A stretch of 46,855 bases of DNA from an uncultured Ectothiorhodospiraceae bacterium (GTDB lineage: Bacteria > Pseudomonadota > Gammaproteobacteria > Nevskiales > Oceanococcaceae). Under the pieces are notes generated by a model, which worked only from the letters and a program-made list of their open reading frames with translations, did not search any database and was not told where the DNA came from. The position numbers were made by a program, and so were the translations under genes. This document shows, in pieces, positions 1 through 7,836 of this stretch. The stretch spans positions 1 to 46,855 of the forward strand of contig CAKZQS010000024.1 of assembly GCA_937141935.1 (NCBI GenBank), written 5' to 3'. The number at the start of each line of letters is the position of its first letter. Position 1 is the first letter of the stretch.

Positions 1-57
1 CGTCGCGGAATCTTGCCATTCACTGGCGCTATTCGCCCCGTCGAGGAAGACTTCGCC

Positions 58-411
58 ATGAGCGCATCGGTCGAAAGCACCATGCCTGTTTCACCTGAAA
101 CCACAGCGCGCCGCTCGACTGTTTCCGAACTGGTTCCGTTCCTGCTGGTCGGCGGTCTGGCAGCGGCTGGCTATGTCGTGCTGTCGGTTGTGGCGATCGG
201 CCTCAACACCGGGATCCCCGACTGGATCGTCAGCGCGGTGTGCTACGCGCTGTTCATTGTCCCGGTCTATCTCGCGCATCGCCAGTTGTCCTTCCGCTCG
301 GACGCCCCGCACGCCGTGGCGCTGCCGCGCTACATTGCGGTGCAGGTCAGCGCCCTGGTCCTCGCGGCGATCTTCTCGTTCGTGTGCTTTTCGCTACTGG
401 GCATGCAGACA
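58..411 (+). CDS. GtrA-like membrane protein, 3'-truncated fragment
   Basis: About 118 residues are left of a small polytopic membrane protein of the GtrA type. GtrA proteins have four helices and are thought to move or position lipid-linked sugars across the inner membrane. Three hydrophobic segments can be seen: one starting FLLVGGLAAAG, one around IVSAVCYALFIVPVYL, and one in YIAVQVSALVLAAIFSFV. The GtrA-like 'HRQLSFRS' follows the second. The ATG at 58 has a GAGGAAG ribosome binding site at 43-49; an upstream TTG at 13 is in frame but less likely. The fourth helix is interrupted near 400-435, where the reading frame runs without a stop into cyclase-like sequence. The fusion is not a known architecture and is taken here as a join of unrelated DNA. 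Family call is fairly sure; species of origin is unknown. Confidence 0.6.
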
Positions 412-617
412 GCCGTCGCTGCGGCCCTCGCCATCCAAGAGGAAGTTGCGCAAAGTCACCAGCCCTATCGCCTAAAAATTGGTATCGCTACTGGCATTCT
501 TGCGACCACACCACCTGAACGGCTTGGTATTGAGCGCTGGAAGGCGAGTGGCGTAGCCATTAACCTCGCCGCCAGACTACAAGAGCAGGCCAACGCGGGG
601 CAGGTTTGGCTTACACG
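412..617 (+). pseudogene. class III adenylate/guanylate cyclase domain fragment
   Basis: This stretch, in the same frame as the sequences on both sides, encodes about 65 residues typical of the middle of a class III nucleotide cyclase (CHD) domain: AALAIQEEVA, then LKIGIATGIL, then GVAINLAARLQEQANAGQVWLT. Family members have this order of ALAIQ, RIGI(A/H)TG and (V)NLAARLQ..A..G.V. The metal-binding part before it and the C-terminal part after it are absent, so it cannot be active. Its base composition is visibly less GC-rich than the mfd sequence that follows (for example AAAAATTGGTATCGCTAC near 475). It has no start codon of its own. The boundaries (about 400-435 and 612-630) are estimates from where family similarity changes. 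Confidence 0.6.
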
Positions 618-3600
618 TGGCGTGGCCAGCGCCGCCGGCGAGCGCGCGCAATGGCCGGCGCTGGATGCCGGCTGCCTGCCCGCGGCGGCCGTGCAGGCCG
701 CGCTGGCGGCGCCCGGCCCGGTGCTACTGGTGGCGCCGGACGAGCAGCAGGCCTGGCGGCTGGAGCAGGCGCTGCATTTCTACGCGGGCGGCGACCTGCC
801 GGTGCGCCACTTCTGCGACCCGGAAACGCTGCCCTATGACCTCTATTCGCCGCACCCGGATCTGATCTCCGACCGTCTGGCCTTGCTTGCCGAGTTCGGC
901 CGCATGGGCCAGGGCCTGATCCTGACCACGCCCTATGTGCTGCGCTCGCGACTGCCGCCCACCGACTACCTGAGCGGCCGCAGCTTTGTCTGGCGGGTGG
1001 GCGACCGGCTGCGGCTGGAGGACGAGATGACCCGCCTGGCCCGCGCCGGCTATGCGCGCGTGGCCGAGGTGGCCGGGCATGGCGAATTCGCGGTCCGCGG
1101 CGCCTTGCTCGACGTCTACCCCATGGGCGCGCGCCAGGCCGTGCGGGTGGATCTGTTCGACGACGAGATCGACAGCCTGCGCTGGTTCGACGTGGAAACC
1201 CAGCGCTCGACCGACAAGGTCGACGAGATCCGCCTGCTGCCCACGCGCGAAATCCCGCTGGACGACGAGGCCATCAACGCCTTTCGCGAGCGTTACCGCG
1301 AGCGCTTCCCCCGCGACATCCACCGCAGCCGCATCTATGACGACGTCAGCCGCGGCATCGCGCCGGGTGGCATCGAGGCCTGGCTGCCGCTGTTCTTCGA
1401 GCAGACGGCGACCCTGTTCGACTACCTGCCCGCGGCCACCACCGTGCTGGACGCGGCCGGCGAGGAGGCCTTTGCCCACGACTGGGCCGAGATCGCCGAA
1501 CGCCACGAGCAGCGCCGCCACGACATCGAGCGGCCGGTGCTGGACCCCGAGGAGCTGTACCTGGGCCCGGCCTCGCTGCGCGCGGCCCTGGGCGCGCATG
1601 GCTACACCGCTGCCCCTTACGCCGCGCCGGGAGCCGAGATTCCGCAGACGCCGCTGGCCGACGCCCTCGCCGGGTCGGCACGCACGCTGCTCGTGGCCGG
1701 CACCGCCAGCCAGCGCGAGCAGATCGAAACCGAGCTGGCGCGCGATCACGGGCTGACGCCGAAGCGCGTTGGCGCGCTGGCCGAGTTCGTGGCCGACAAG
1801 GCCCGCGTGGGCGTCACGCTGGCGCCGCTGGATCTGGGCTGCCAGTACGACGACATCCGCGTGCTCAGCCATGCCGAGCTCTACGGCGCGCGCCCGCCAG
1901 TGCGCCAGCGCCGCCGCGCCAGCCGCGATGCCGAGAGCCTGCTCAAGGATTTGTCCAGCCTGACCGTCGGCGCGCCCATCGTGCACCGCGACCATGGCGT
2001 GGGCATCTACCGCGGCCTGCAGCACCTGACGGCCGGCGGCATCGAGCAGGAATTTCTGACCCTCGAGTACGCCGGCGGCGACAAGATCTACGTGCCGGTC
2101 ACCGGCCTGGAGCGGGTGCACCGCTACACCGGCGCCGAGCTGGACGACCCGCCGCTGGCCAGCCTGCGCACCGACCGCTGGTCCAAGAACCGCGAACGGG
2201 CCGAGAAGCGCGCCCGCGACGTGGCTGCCGAGCTGCTGGAAATCCAGGCCCGCCGCGCCGCCCAGCCCGGCACCGTGATCGCCTGCGACGGCGCCGACTA
2301 CGCCCGCTTCGCGGCCGGCTTTCCCTTCACCGAGACCGAAGACCAGGCCCGGGCCATCGAGCAGGTGCTGGAAGACCTGGAAAAGCCGCAGCCGATGGAC
2401 CGCATCGTTTGCGGCGACGTGGGCTTTGGCAAGACCGAGGTGGCGCTGCGTGCCGCCTTCGTGGCCGCCGCGGCCGGCTTTCAGGTCTGCCTGCTGGCCC
2501 CGACGACGCTGCTGGCCAACCAGCACCTGGAAACCTTCCACGACCGCTTCACCGACTTCCCGCTGCGGGTCGAGGGCCTGTCGCGGCTGAAAACGAGCAA
2601 GCAGCAGCAGGCGCTGCTGGCCGACCTGGAGGCCGGCAAGGTCGACATCATCATCGGCACCCACCGCCTGCTGCAAAAAGATGTGCGCTTCAAGCGCCTG
2701 GGGCTGGTGATCGTCGACGAGGAGCAGCGCTTTGGCGTGCGCCACAAGGAGCGCCTGAAGAGCCTGCGCGCGGCGGTGGACATGCTGACGCTGACCGCCA
2801 CGCCGATCCCGCGCACGCTGAACATGAGCATGGCCGGCATCCGCGACATGAGCGTGATCGCCACGCCACCGGTGCGCCGCCTGGCCATCAAGACCTTCGT
2901 GACCCAATGGGACAACGCCCGCATCCACGAGGCCTGCCAGCGCGAGCTGCGCCGCGGCGGCCAGGTCTATGTGCTGCACAACCGCGTCGAGGACATCGAG
3001 GCGGTGGCCGAGAAGATCCGTGGCATCGTGCCGGAGGCCCGCGTGGCGGTGGCCCACGGGCAGATGAACGAGCGCGAGCTCGAGCGGATCATGCTCGACT
3101 TCTACCACAACCGCTTCAACATTCTGGTCAGCACGACCATCATCGAATCCGGCATTGACGTGCCCAATGCCAACACCATCCTGATCAACCGTGCCGACCG
3201 CCTGGGCCTGGCCCAGCTGCACCAGCTGCGCGGCCGCGTGGGCCGCAGCCACCACCGCGCCTATTGCTTCCTGATCACGCCGCCGCGCGAGCTGCTGTCC
3301 CGCGATGCCGAGCAGCGGCTGGAGGCCATTGAGCAGATGACGGACCTGGGCGCCGGCTTTCAGCTCGCCACCCACGACCTGGAAATCCGCGGCGCCGGCG
3401 AGCTGCTGGGCCAGCAGCAAAGCGGCCAGATCAACGCCGTGGGCTTCACGCTCTATGCCGAGATGCTGTCGCGGGCCGTGCGCGCGCTCAAGCGTGGCGA
3501 ACTGGACGGGCCGCTGGAGGACGAGGCGCTGACCGAGGTCGAGCTGGGCACCTCGGCGCTGTTCCCGGAGAGCTACATCGGCGACGTGAACACCCGCCTG

Positions 3601-3999
3601 ACGCTGTACAAGCGCCTGGGCCAGTGCGAATCCGGCGAGGACATCGACGAGCTGCGCGGCGAGGTCATGGACCGATTTGGCGATTTGCCCGAGGTCGCCG
3701 CCACCCTCTTCGACGTGCACCGTGTCCGCGTGCTGGCCGCGCCGCTGCGGCTGGAGCGCATCGAGGCCGGCAGCCGCGGCATTCGCATCAAGTTCGGCCG
3801 CCAGGCCCGGATCGACCCCGCGCGTCTGCTGCGGCTGATCCAGTCACGGCCGCGTGACTACAAGCTCGACGGCGACCGGCAGCTGGATTACAACCGCCCG
3901 CTGGAGGACATGCCGGCACGGCTCAAGGCCCTCACTGGCATACTGGAATTTCTGCTCCCGAGGACCCCCGCCGATGCGCCTGCGCCCGCGCCTGCCTAG
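616..3999 (+). CDS. mfd: transcription-repair coupling factor Mfd (5'-truncated)
   Basis: Mfd is a DNA translocase that displaces stalled RNA polymerase and recruits UvrA for transcription-coupled repair. The order of domains is complete apart from the extreme N-terminus: a UvrB-like region (ETLPYDLYSPHPDLIS near 820-870), the CarD-like RNA-polymerase interaction domain (VHRDHGVGIYRG near 1980-2015), helicase motifs with Walker A GDVGFGKTE at 2416, DEEQ box at 2716-2727, TATPIPRTL near 2795, GRVGRS at 3232-3249, and the TRCF C-terminal domain ending before the TAG at 3997. About 15-20 N-terminal residues and the native start are replaced by cyclase sequence upstream, so the ORF continues in frame back to 58. 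The stop overlaps the csiV start by 26 bases, as often seen for mfd-csiV. Function is certain; the first residues are not native. Confidence 0.93.
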   Translation, partial: RGVASAAGERAQWPALDAGCLPAAAVQAALAAPGPVLLVAPDEQQAWRLEQALHFYAGGDLPVRHFCDPETLPYDLYSPHPDLISDRLALLAEFGRMGQGLILTTPYVLRSRLPPTDYLSGRSFVWRVGDRLRLEDEMTRLARAGYARVAEVAGHGEFAVRGALLDVYPMGARQAVRVDLFDDEIDSLRWFDVETQRSTDKVDEIRLLPTREIPLDDEAINAFRERYRERFPRDIHRSRIYDDVSRGIAPGGIEAWLPLFFEQTATLFDYLPAATTVLDAAGEEAFAHDWAEIAERHEQRRHDIERPVLDPEELYLGPASLRAALGAHGYTAAPYAAPGAEIPQTPLADALAGSARTLLVAGTASQREQIETELARDHGLTPKRVGALAEFVADKARVGVTLAPLDLGCQYDDIRVLSHAELYGARPPVRQRRRASRDAESLLKDLSSLTVGAPIVHRDHGVGIYRGLQHLTAGGIEQEFLTLEYAGGDKIYVPVTGLERVHRYTGAELDDPPLASLRTDRWSKNRERAEKRARDVAAELLEIQARRAAQPGTVIACDGADYARFAAGFPFTETEDQARAIEQVLEDLEKPQPMDRIVCGDVGFGKTEVALRAAFVAAAAGFQVCLLAPTTLLANQHLETFHDRFTDFPLRVEGLSRLKTSKQQQALLADLEAGKVDIIIGTHRLLQKDVRFKRLGLVIVDEEQRFGVRHKERLKSLRAAVDMLTLTATPIPRTLNMSMAGIRDMSVIATPPVRRLAIKTFVTQWDNARIHEACQRELRRGGQVYVLHNRVEDIEAVAEKIRGIVPEARVAVAHGQMNERELERIMLDFYHNRFNILVSTTIIESGIDVPNANTILINRADRLGLAQLHQLRGRVGRSHHRAYCFLITPPRELLSRDAEQRLEAIEQMTDLGAGFQLATHDLEIRGAGELLGQQQSGQINAVGFTLYAEMLSRAVRALKRGELDGPLEDEALTEVELGTSALFPESYIGDVNTRLTLYKRLGQCESGEDIDELRGEVMDRFGDLPEVAATLFDVHRVRVLAAPLRLERIEAGSRGIRIKFGRQARIDPARLLRLIQSRPRDYKLDGDRQLDYNRPLEDMPARLKALTGILEFLLPRTPADAPAPAPA

Positions 4000-4912
4000 C
4001 CTGCTGCCCGCCCTGCTGCTGGTTCTGCTGGCCATGCCGGCCGGCGCCCAGACGCTGCAGCTGGACCTGTACCTCTTCGAGCAACCGCGCTGGGTGCAGG
4101 ACAGCGACCAGGGCCGCTGGCCCTTCGCCATCCCCGAAGGCCGCGACGCGCTGCCGCCCTCGCAGGCCGCCGAGCGGGCGGGGCTGGAGTGGTTGTCCGG
4201 CGAGCAGGCGGGCTTTGCTGCGGCGGCGGCGCAGATGGAATCGCAGGGTTACCGGCGCCTGTACCTCGCCAGCTTTCGCTTCCCGCAGGCCCGCCAGCGC
4301 CAGGCCCAGACCTGGCGCATCGCCGGCGGCGAACGCCTGGACATCGCCGCCGCCGACGCCTATGCCGACCTCGAAGGCTTTCGCGGGCAATGGCAGGACG
4401 AGATCGAATCGCGCGAGCCGCTGACGCTGCCCAGCCTGTCCGGCTGGGTGCAGACCTGGGTCGACACCTACCTCTTCGTCGAGCTGGACCTGGCGCTGCT
4501 GCAGGCCGACATGCGCCGCCGTGCCGAGATCGAGCAGGCCCGGCGCGAGCGCGCCTGGCAGGCCCAGGCCGACGGCGGCCCCGGCCTGCGCATCGCCAGC
4601 AACCGCGCTGCCGAGCGCGGCACCGGCGACCCGGCCAGCTACCGTGGCAGCGGCCGCGATGCCGCGCGGGCCGCCAGCGCGGATGCGCGCGCCAGCGACG
4701 GCCGTCCCGAGACCGGCGGCTACGACGCCCGCGACCCCTATGCCGCGGGCGGCGGGAACACGGCCTCCGATTTTGGCACCGCCGACGCCGGCTGGCCGCG
4801 GGGCGCCGTGCAGTCCTGGCGCCTGGATCGGCGCAAGCGCGTGCGCCTGAACGAGATCCACTACCTCGACCACCCACGGATCGGGGCGCTGATTCGCGTC
4901 CGCGAGCTGTGA
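3974..4912 (+). CDS. csiV: CsiV family protein (DUF2803-like), periplasmic
   Basis: The product is 312 residues with an N-terminal signal peptide (LLPALLLVLLAMPAGAQ, cleavage after AGA) and the start of the mature protein, LDLYLFEQ, typical of CsiV. The C-terminal signature RRVRLNE-type block is present as RKRVRLNEIHYLDHPRIGAL, which in the family precedes the end of the protein. CsiV was described in Vibrio as a peptidoglycan-binding protein needed for growth with a D-amino acid, and in many gammaproteobacteria the gene lies directly after mfd, as here. The middle (about residues 195-275) is low complexity, rich in Ala, Arg and Gly. The ATG at 3974 overlaps the end of mfd, so translation is probably coupled. 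Its exact role outside Vibrio is uncertain. Confidence 0.8.
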   Translation: MRLRPRLPSLLPALLLVLLAMPAGAQTLQLDLYLFEQPRWVQDSDQGRWPFAIPEGRDALPPSQAAERAGLEWLSGEQAGFAAAAAQMESQGYRRLYLASFRFPQARQRQAQTWRIAGGERLDIAAADAYADLEGFRGQWQDEIESREPLTLPSLSGWVQTWVDTYLFVELDLALLQADMRRRAEIEQARRERAWQAQADGGPGLRIASNRAAERGTGDPASYRGSGRDAARAASADARASDGRPETGGYDARDPYAAGGGNTASDFGTADAGWPRGAVQSWRLDRRKRVRLNEIHYLDHPRIGALIRVREL

Positions 4913-4927
4913 GCCCGGAGAGTCGCC

Positions 4928-5470
4928 ATGAGCATCGCCGCCCTGCGTACCCTGCCCCTGCTGGCCTGCCTGGCGGCCTGCGCCAGCCAGCCGCCGGCGC
5001 CGCCTGAGCCGCCGCCGCCACCGGTGCCGGCGCAGACCCAGGACCGCGGCGGCGTACCGCGTATCAGCCTGCCGCCGGCCCAGGCACCCGCCGAGGGTCA
5101 GGACAACAAGAGTGCGCCCTACCGCTTTGCCGACAGTGTCGAGCTGGAGCTGACGCCGCGCAGCGCCGGCGCCTGGTCGCGCTGGGACGAGGGCACCGAC
5201 CGCTGGCGCCTGGACCTGCACAGCCCCGGTGCGACCTCGCTGAATCTGCACTTCGACCGCTTCGCGCTGCCGCCCGGCGCCTCGCTGAAGCTCTATGACC
5301 CCAGCGCCCCGGCCCAGTCCCTGACCCTCAGCGCCGCCGACAACAAGCCGCATGGCCAGCTGTGGACGCCGCAGATTCGTGGCGACACGCTGCGGCTGGA
5401 CCTGCGCCTGCCCGCCAGTGCCGGCCGGCAGGTGGGGCTGAAGCTGAAAACCGTCAACATCGCGTGGTAA
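4928..5470 (+). CDS. lipoprotein with a protease-prodomain-like beta domain
   Basis: This 180-residue protein starts with a lipoprotein signal (LPLLACLAAC, lipid on the Cys of LAAC), followed by a proline-rich stretch (PPAPPEPPPPPVPAQ). The globular part (about 60-180) has the pattern WRLDLHSPGATSLNLHF, FALPPGASLKLYDP, HGQLWTPQIRGDTLRLDL, ending LKTVNIAW. That pattern resembles the propeptide/N-terminal domain found before trypsin-like and lysyl-endopeptidase-type secreted proteases, but no protease domain follows, so it stands alone. It lies 15 bases after csiV and 20 bases before the next gene, probably in one transcription unit. The homology is from recognition of the motif pattern only; its function is unknown. 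Confidence 0.7.
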   Translation: MSIAALRTLPLLACLAACASQPPAPPEPPPPPVPAQTQDRGGVPRISLPPAQAPAEGQDNKSAPYRFADSVELELTPRSAGAWSRWDEGTDRWRLDLHSPGATSLNLHFDRFALPPGASLKLYDPSAPAQSLTLSAADNKPHGQLWTPQIRGDTLRLDLRLPASAGRQVGLKLKTVNIAW

Positions 5471-5490
5471 GCGGCACGGCGCTGCCGGGG

Positions 5491-5904
5491 ATGGATGCGC
5501 TGGGCCAGGCCATCGTCGTCGCCACCGGCGGCATGTTCCTGCTGGCGCTGCTGGCCGGCGTGTGGAAATGGCGGGCCATGCTGGCCTCGCCGCAACACCT
5601 GGCCCCGCCCTATGTCGACATCGCCCACCGCGCGGCGCTGATGTACAGCTTTGCCGGCCTGCTGGTCTGGCACTTTGCCGCCTGGTCGGTCTGGCCCACC
5701 TGGCTGGACGCGCTGGCCTGTGCCGGGCTGTTCCTGTTCTTCTATGCCGCCGTACTGACCTATCTGGCGCTGGGCTGGCGCAACGAAACGGATAACCAGT
5801 TTTCCGAGCGCCGCTTCGCCACCGTCGGAGGCATGTGGCTGCTGATTGCCGGCGAGATCGGCGGCTTCACCATTTTGTTCAGCGGCACGCTGGCCGGCTT
5901 CTAG
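5491..5904 (+). CDS. small integral membrane protein, unknown function
   Basis: The ORF from ATG 5491 codes for 137 residues with four hydrophobic segments: ATGGMFLLALLAGVW, AALMYSFAGLLVWHFAAW, ALACAGLFLFFYAAVLTYLAL, and a last one around MWLLIAGEIGGFTILFSG. A conserved-looking loop APPYVDIAHR lies between helices 1 and 2, and DNQFSERR follows helix 3. I recognise it only as a conserved hypothetical membrane protein type. A GTG at 5464 is an alternative start that would overlap the preceding gene; neither start has a strong ribosome binding site. It follows the csiV-lipoprotein pair closely and is probably the last gene of the mfd transcription unit. Confidence 0.7.
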   Translation: MDALGQAIVVATGGMFLLALLAGVWKWRAMLASPQHLAPPYVDIAHRAALMYSFAGLLVWHFAAWSVWPTWLDALACAGLFLFFYAAVLTYLALGWRNETDNQFSERRFATVGGMWLLIAGEIGGFTILFSGTLAGF

Positions 5905-6042
5905 CCGCGCCGCGCCAGCGGCCAGCGTGGGGCACCGAGCCCCGCACGCCCCCCACAACCCGCGACCCGCCGGCGAACTGGCATGGTCGTTGCTGCAGCG
6001 CAGCAGGGCGCGCCGTCGCGCGCCACCGCTGGAGTACCGACA

Positions 6043-7836
6043 ATGCGATTCTTGCCCGGGGCCACGCTGCTGGCCCTGACCGCGCTGCTGGCCGCCTGTG
6101 AGGGCGGCCGCGGGGAAAACCTGGCCGCCGCCGCGGCCCACCGCGCCACGCCCGCGACGGCGCCCGACACCACACAGGCCGGGCCCTATGCCGTGAGCAG
6201 CGCCGAATACGATTTTGGCCGGCTCGAGGTGCGCGATGCGCAGGGCGGCGGTAGCTACGAGACCGACATCCACGGCTATGTGGTCTACCCCGATGCCCAG
6301 GGCGATGGCGGCGCGGGCGCCCTGCCCGAGCGCTGGCCGCTGCTGCTGTTCATGCACGGCCGCCACCAGACCTGCGAAACCGGGCCGGGGCAGCTGCCGG
6401 TATTCGTCGGCGATGACAACTGCCCGGATCTGGCGCCGCTGCTGACGCCGGCGCCGAGCTACCGCGGCTATGACTACCTGGCCCGCTACCTGGCCTCGCA
6501 CGGTTATGCGGTGATCTCGGTCGATGCCAACGACATCAACGACAACGACGGCTCCGGCGACCGCGGCGACCTGGCCCGCGCCGAGCTGCTGCTGACGACC
6601 CTGGACGCCTTCGCCGCCATCGACCGCGGCGAGCGTGAGGACCTGCCGCAGCTCGTGGGCCGCCTGGAGCGCAGCCGCATCGGCCTGATGGGCCACTCCC
6701 GCGGCGGCGAAGGCGTGGCCAAGGCGGTGAGCGTGAACCGCGACTGGCCCACGCCGCATGCGCTGCACGCCGTGTTCGGCCTGGCGCCCACCGACTACAA
6801 CACCCAGGCCGTGCCCGAGGTCGTGTACGCCACGCTGCTGCCCTATTGCGATGGCGATGTCGAGGATCTGATGGGCAGCTTCGTCTACGACAACGCCCGT
6901 TTCGACGCCGCGCCGGCAGCGCGCAGCCAGCCGCTGTTCCAGATCCTGGCCATGGGCGCCAACCACAATTACTTCAACACCGTCTGGACCACCGACGACT
7001 GGGAAATCCACGGCACGGCGGCCGACAGCCACTGCGGCACCGGCGCCCCCGGCAACGAGCGCGACAGCCCCGAGCAGCAGCGCGCGTTGGGGCAGTTCTT
7101 CATGGCCTCCTTCTTTCGCTATTTCATTGGCGGCGAGATGGACTACGGCGCCTACTGGAGCGGCGCCAGCGCGGTGGCCGCCAGCGCCTGCCCGCAGGGC
7201 CAGGCCCCCTGCCCCGGCCGCTTTCACCTGAGCCTGCAGCCGCCGGCCGCACAGCGGCTGTTGCTGGATGCCACCCCGGCGGAGAGCGCGCTGCAAAGCA
7301 ATGCGCGCAGCCAGCCGGTGCGCTTCGAGGGCTTCACCGAAGTGGGGCATTGCACCACCAATGGTCGCCCCGGTGAGGGCTGCCCCACCGCCACGCCCAC
7401 CTTCGCCGCGGCCGGCATGCTGTGGCTGCGCTGGGAGGGGCCGGCCGTGTACCGCAGCGAACTCGACGGCCTGGACGCCCGCGGCTATGCCGCGCTGAGC
7501 CTGCGTGTGGCGCTGTCGCATGGCGAGGCGAGCAATGCCGACGGCGGCGATTTCGACCTGGTGCTGATCGACCGCGCGGGGCGCGAAGCGCTGGTCGCTG
7601 CCCAGGATGGCGACTGGGGCGCCGCACTCTTCGACCCGCCGGGCGATCCCTTCGCCACCGGCGGCTCGGAAAAAACCACGCTGAACATGCTGCGGCTGCC
7701 CTTGGCGGCCTTCCGCGCCGCCGAGCCGGCGCTGGACCTGGGCGCACTGCAGGCGCTGGAACTGCGCTTTGGCCAATCTCAGCCCGCGGGCGCGCTGCAA
7801 CTGACCGACCTGATGCTGCAAGGGGTGGCGCCGTGA
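6043..7836 (+). CDS. exported alpha/beta hydrolase, lipoprotein
   Basis: This 597-residue protein starts with a lipoprotein signal peptide (LLALTALLAAC, lipidated Cys19). The alpha/beta hydrolase core is shown by FMHGRHQTC (oxyanion strand and loop), the nucleophile elbow GHSRGGEG with Ser219, and GANHNYF with the likely catalytic His308. A beta-rich C-terminal region of about 200 residues (from LSLQPPAAQ onward) looks like an accessory domain. Cysteines around 115-140 and 325-420 suggest disulfides, consistent with export. The ATG at 6043 was chosen because GGAG lies 8 bases before it and the signal peptide starts there; the ORF is open back to 5983. The stop overlaps the amidase start. The substrate cannot be told from the sequence; ester or lipid hydrolysis is a guess from the fold. 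Confidence 0.8.
   Translation: MRFLPGATLLALTALLAACEGGRGENLAAAAAHRATPATAPDTTQAGPYAVSSAEYDFGRLEVRDAQGGGSYETDIHGYVVYPDAQGDGGAGALPERWPLLLFMHGRHQTCETGPGQLPVFVGDDNCPDLAPLLTPAPSYRGYDYLARYLASHGYAVISVDANDINDNDGSGDRGDLARAELLLTTLDAFAAIDRGEREDLPQLVGRLERSRIGLMGHSRGGEGVAKAVSVNRDWPTPHALHAVFGLAPTDYNTQAVPEVVYATLLPYCDGDVEDLMGSFVYDNARFDAAPAARSQPLFQILAMGANHNYFNTVWTTDDWEIHGTAADSHCGTGAPGNERDSPEQQRALGQFFMASFFRYFIGGEMDYGAYWSGASAVAASACPQGQAPCPGRFHLSLQPPAAQRLLLDATPAESALQSNARSQPVRFEGFTEVGHCTTNGRPGEGCPTATPTFAAAGMLWLRWEGPAVYRSELDGLDARGYAALSLRVALSHGEASNADGGDFDLVLIDRAGREALVAAQDGDWGAALFDPPGDPFATGGSEKTTLNMLRLPLAAFRAAEPALDLGALQALELRFGQSQPAGALQLTDLMLQGVAP

Noticed and set aside
724-3720. 998-codon open frame antisense to mfd
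   Set aside because: High-GC DNA leaves long stop-free shadows; the protein is Ala/Gly/His-rich without domain structure, while the sense frame encodes a complete Mfd.
58-3999. A genuine membrane-anchored cyclase-Mfd fusion protein
   Set aside because: GtrA and cyclase parts are both incomplete at the joins, the cyclase lacks its catalytic metal site, and base composition changes at each join.
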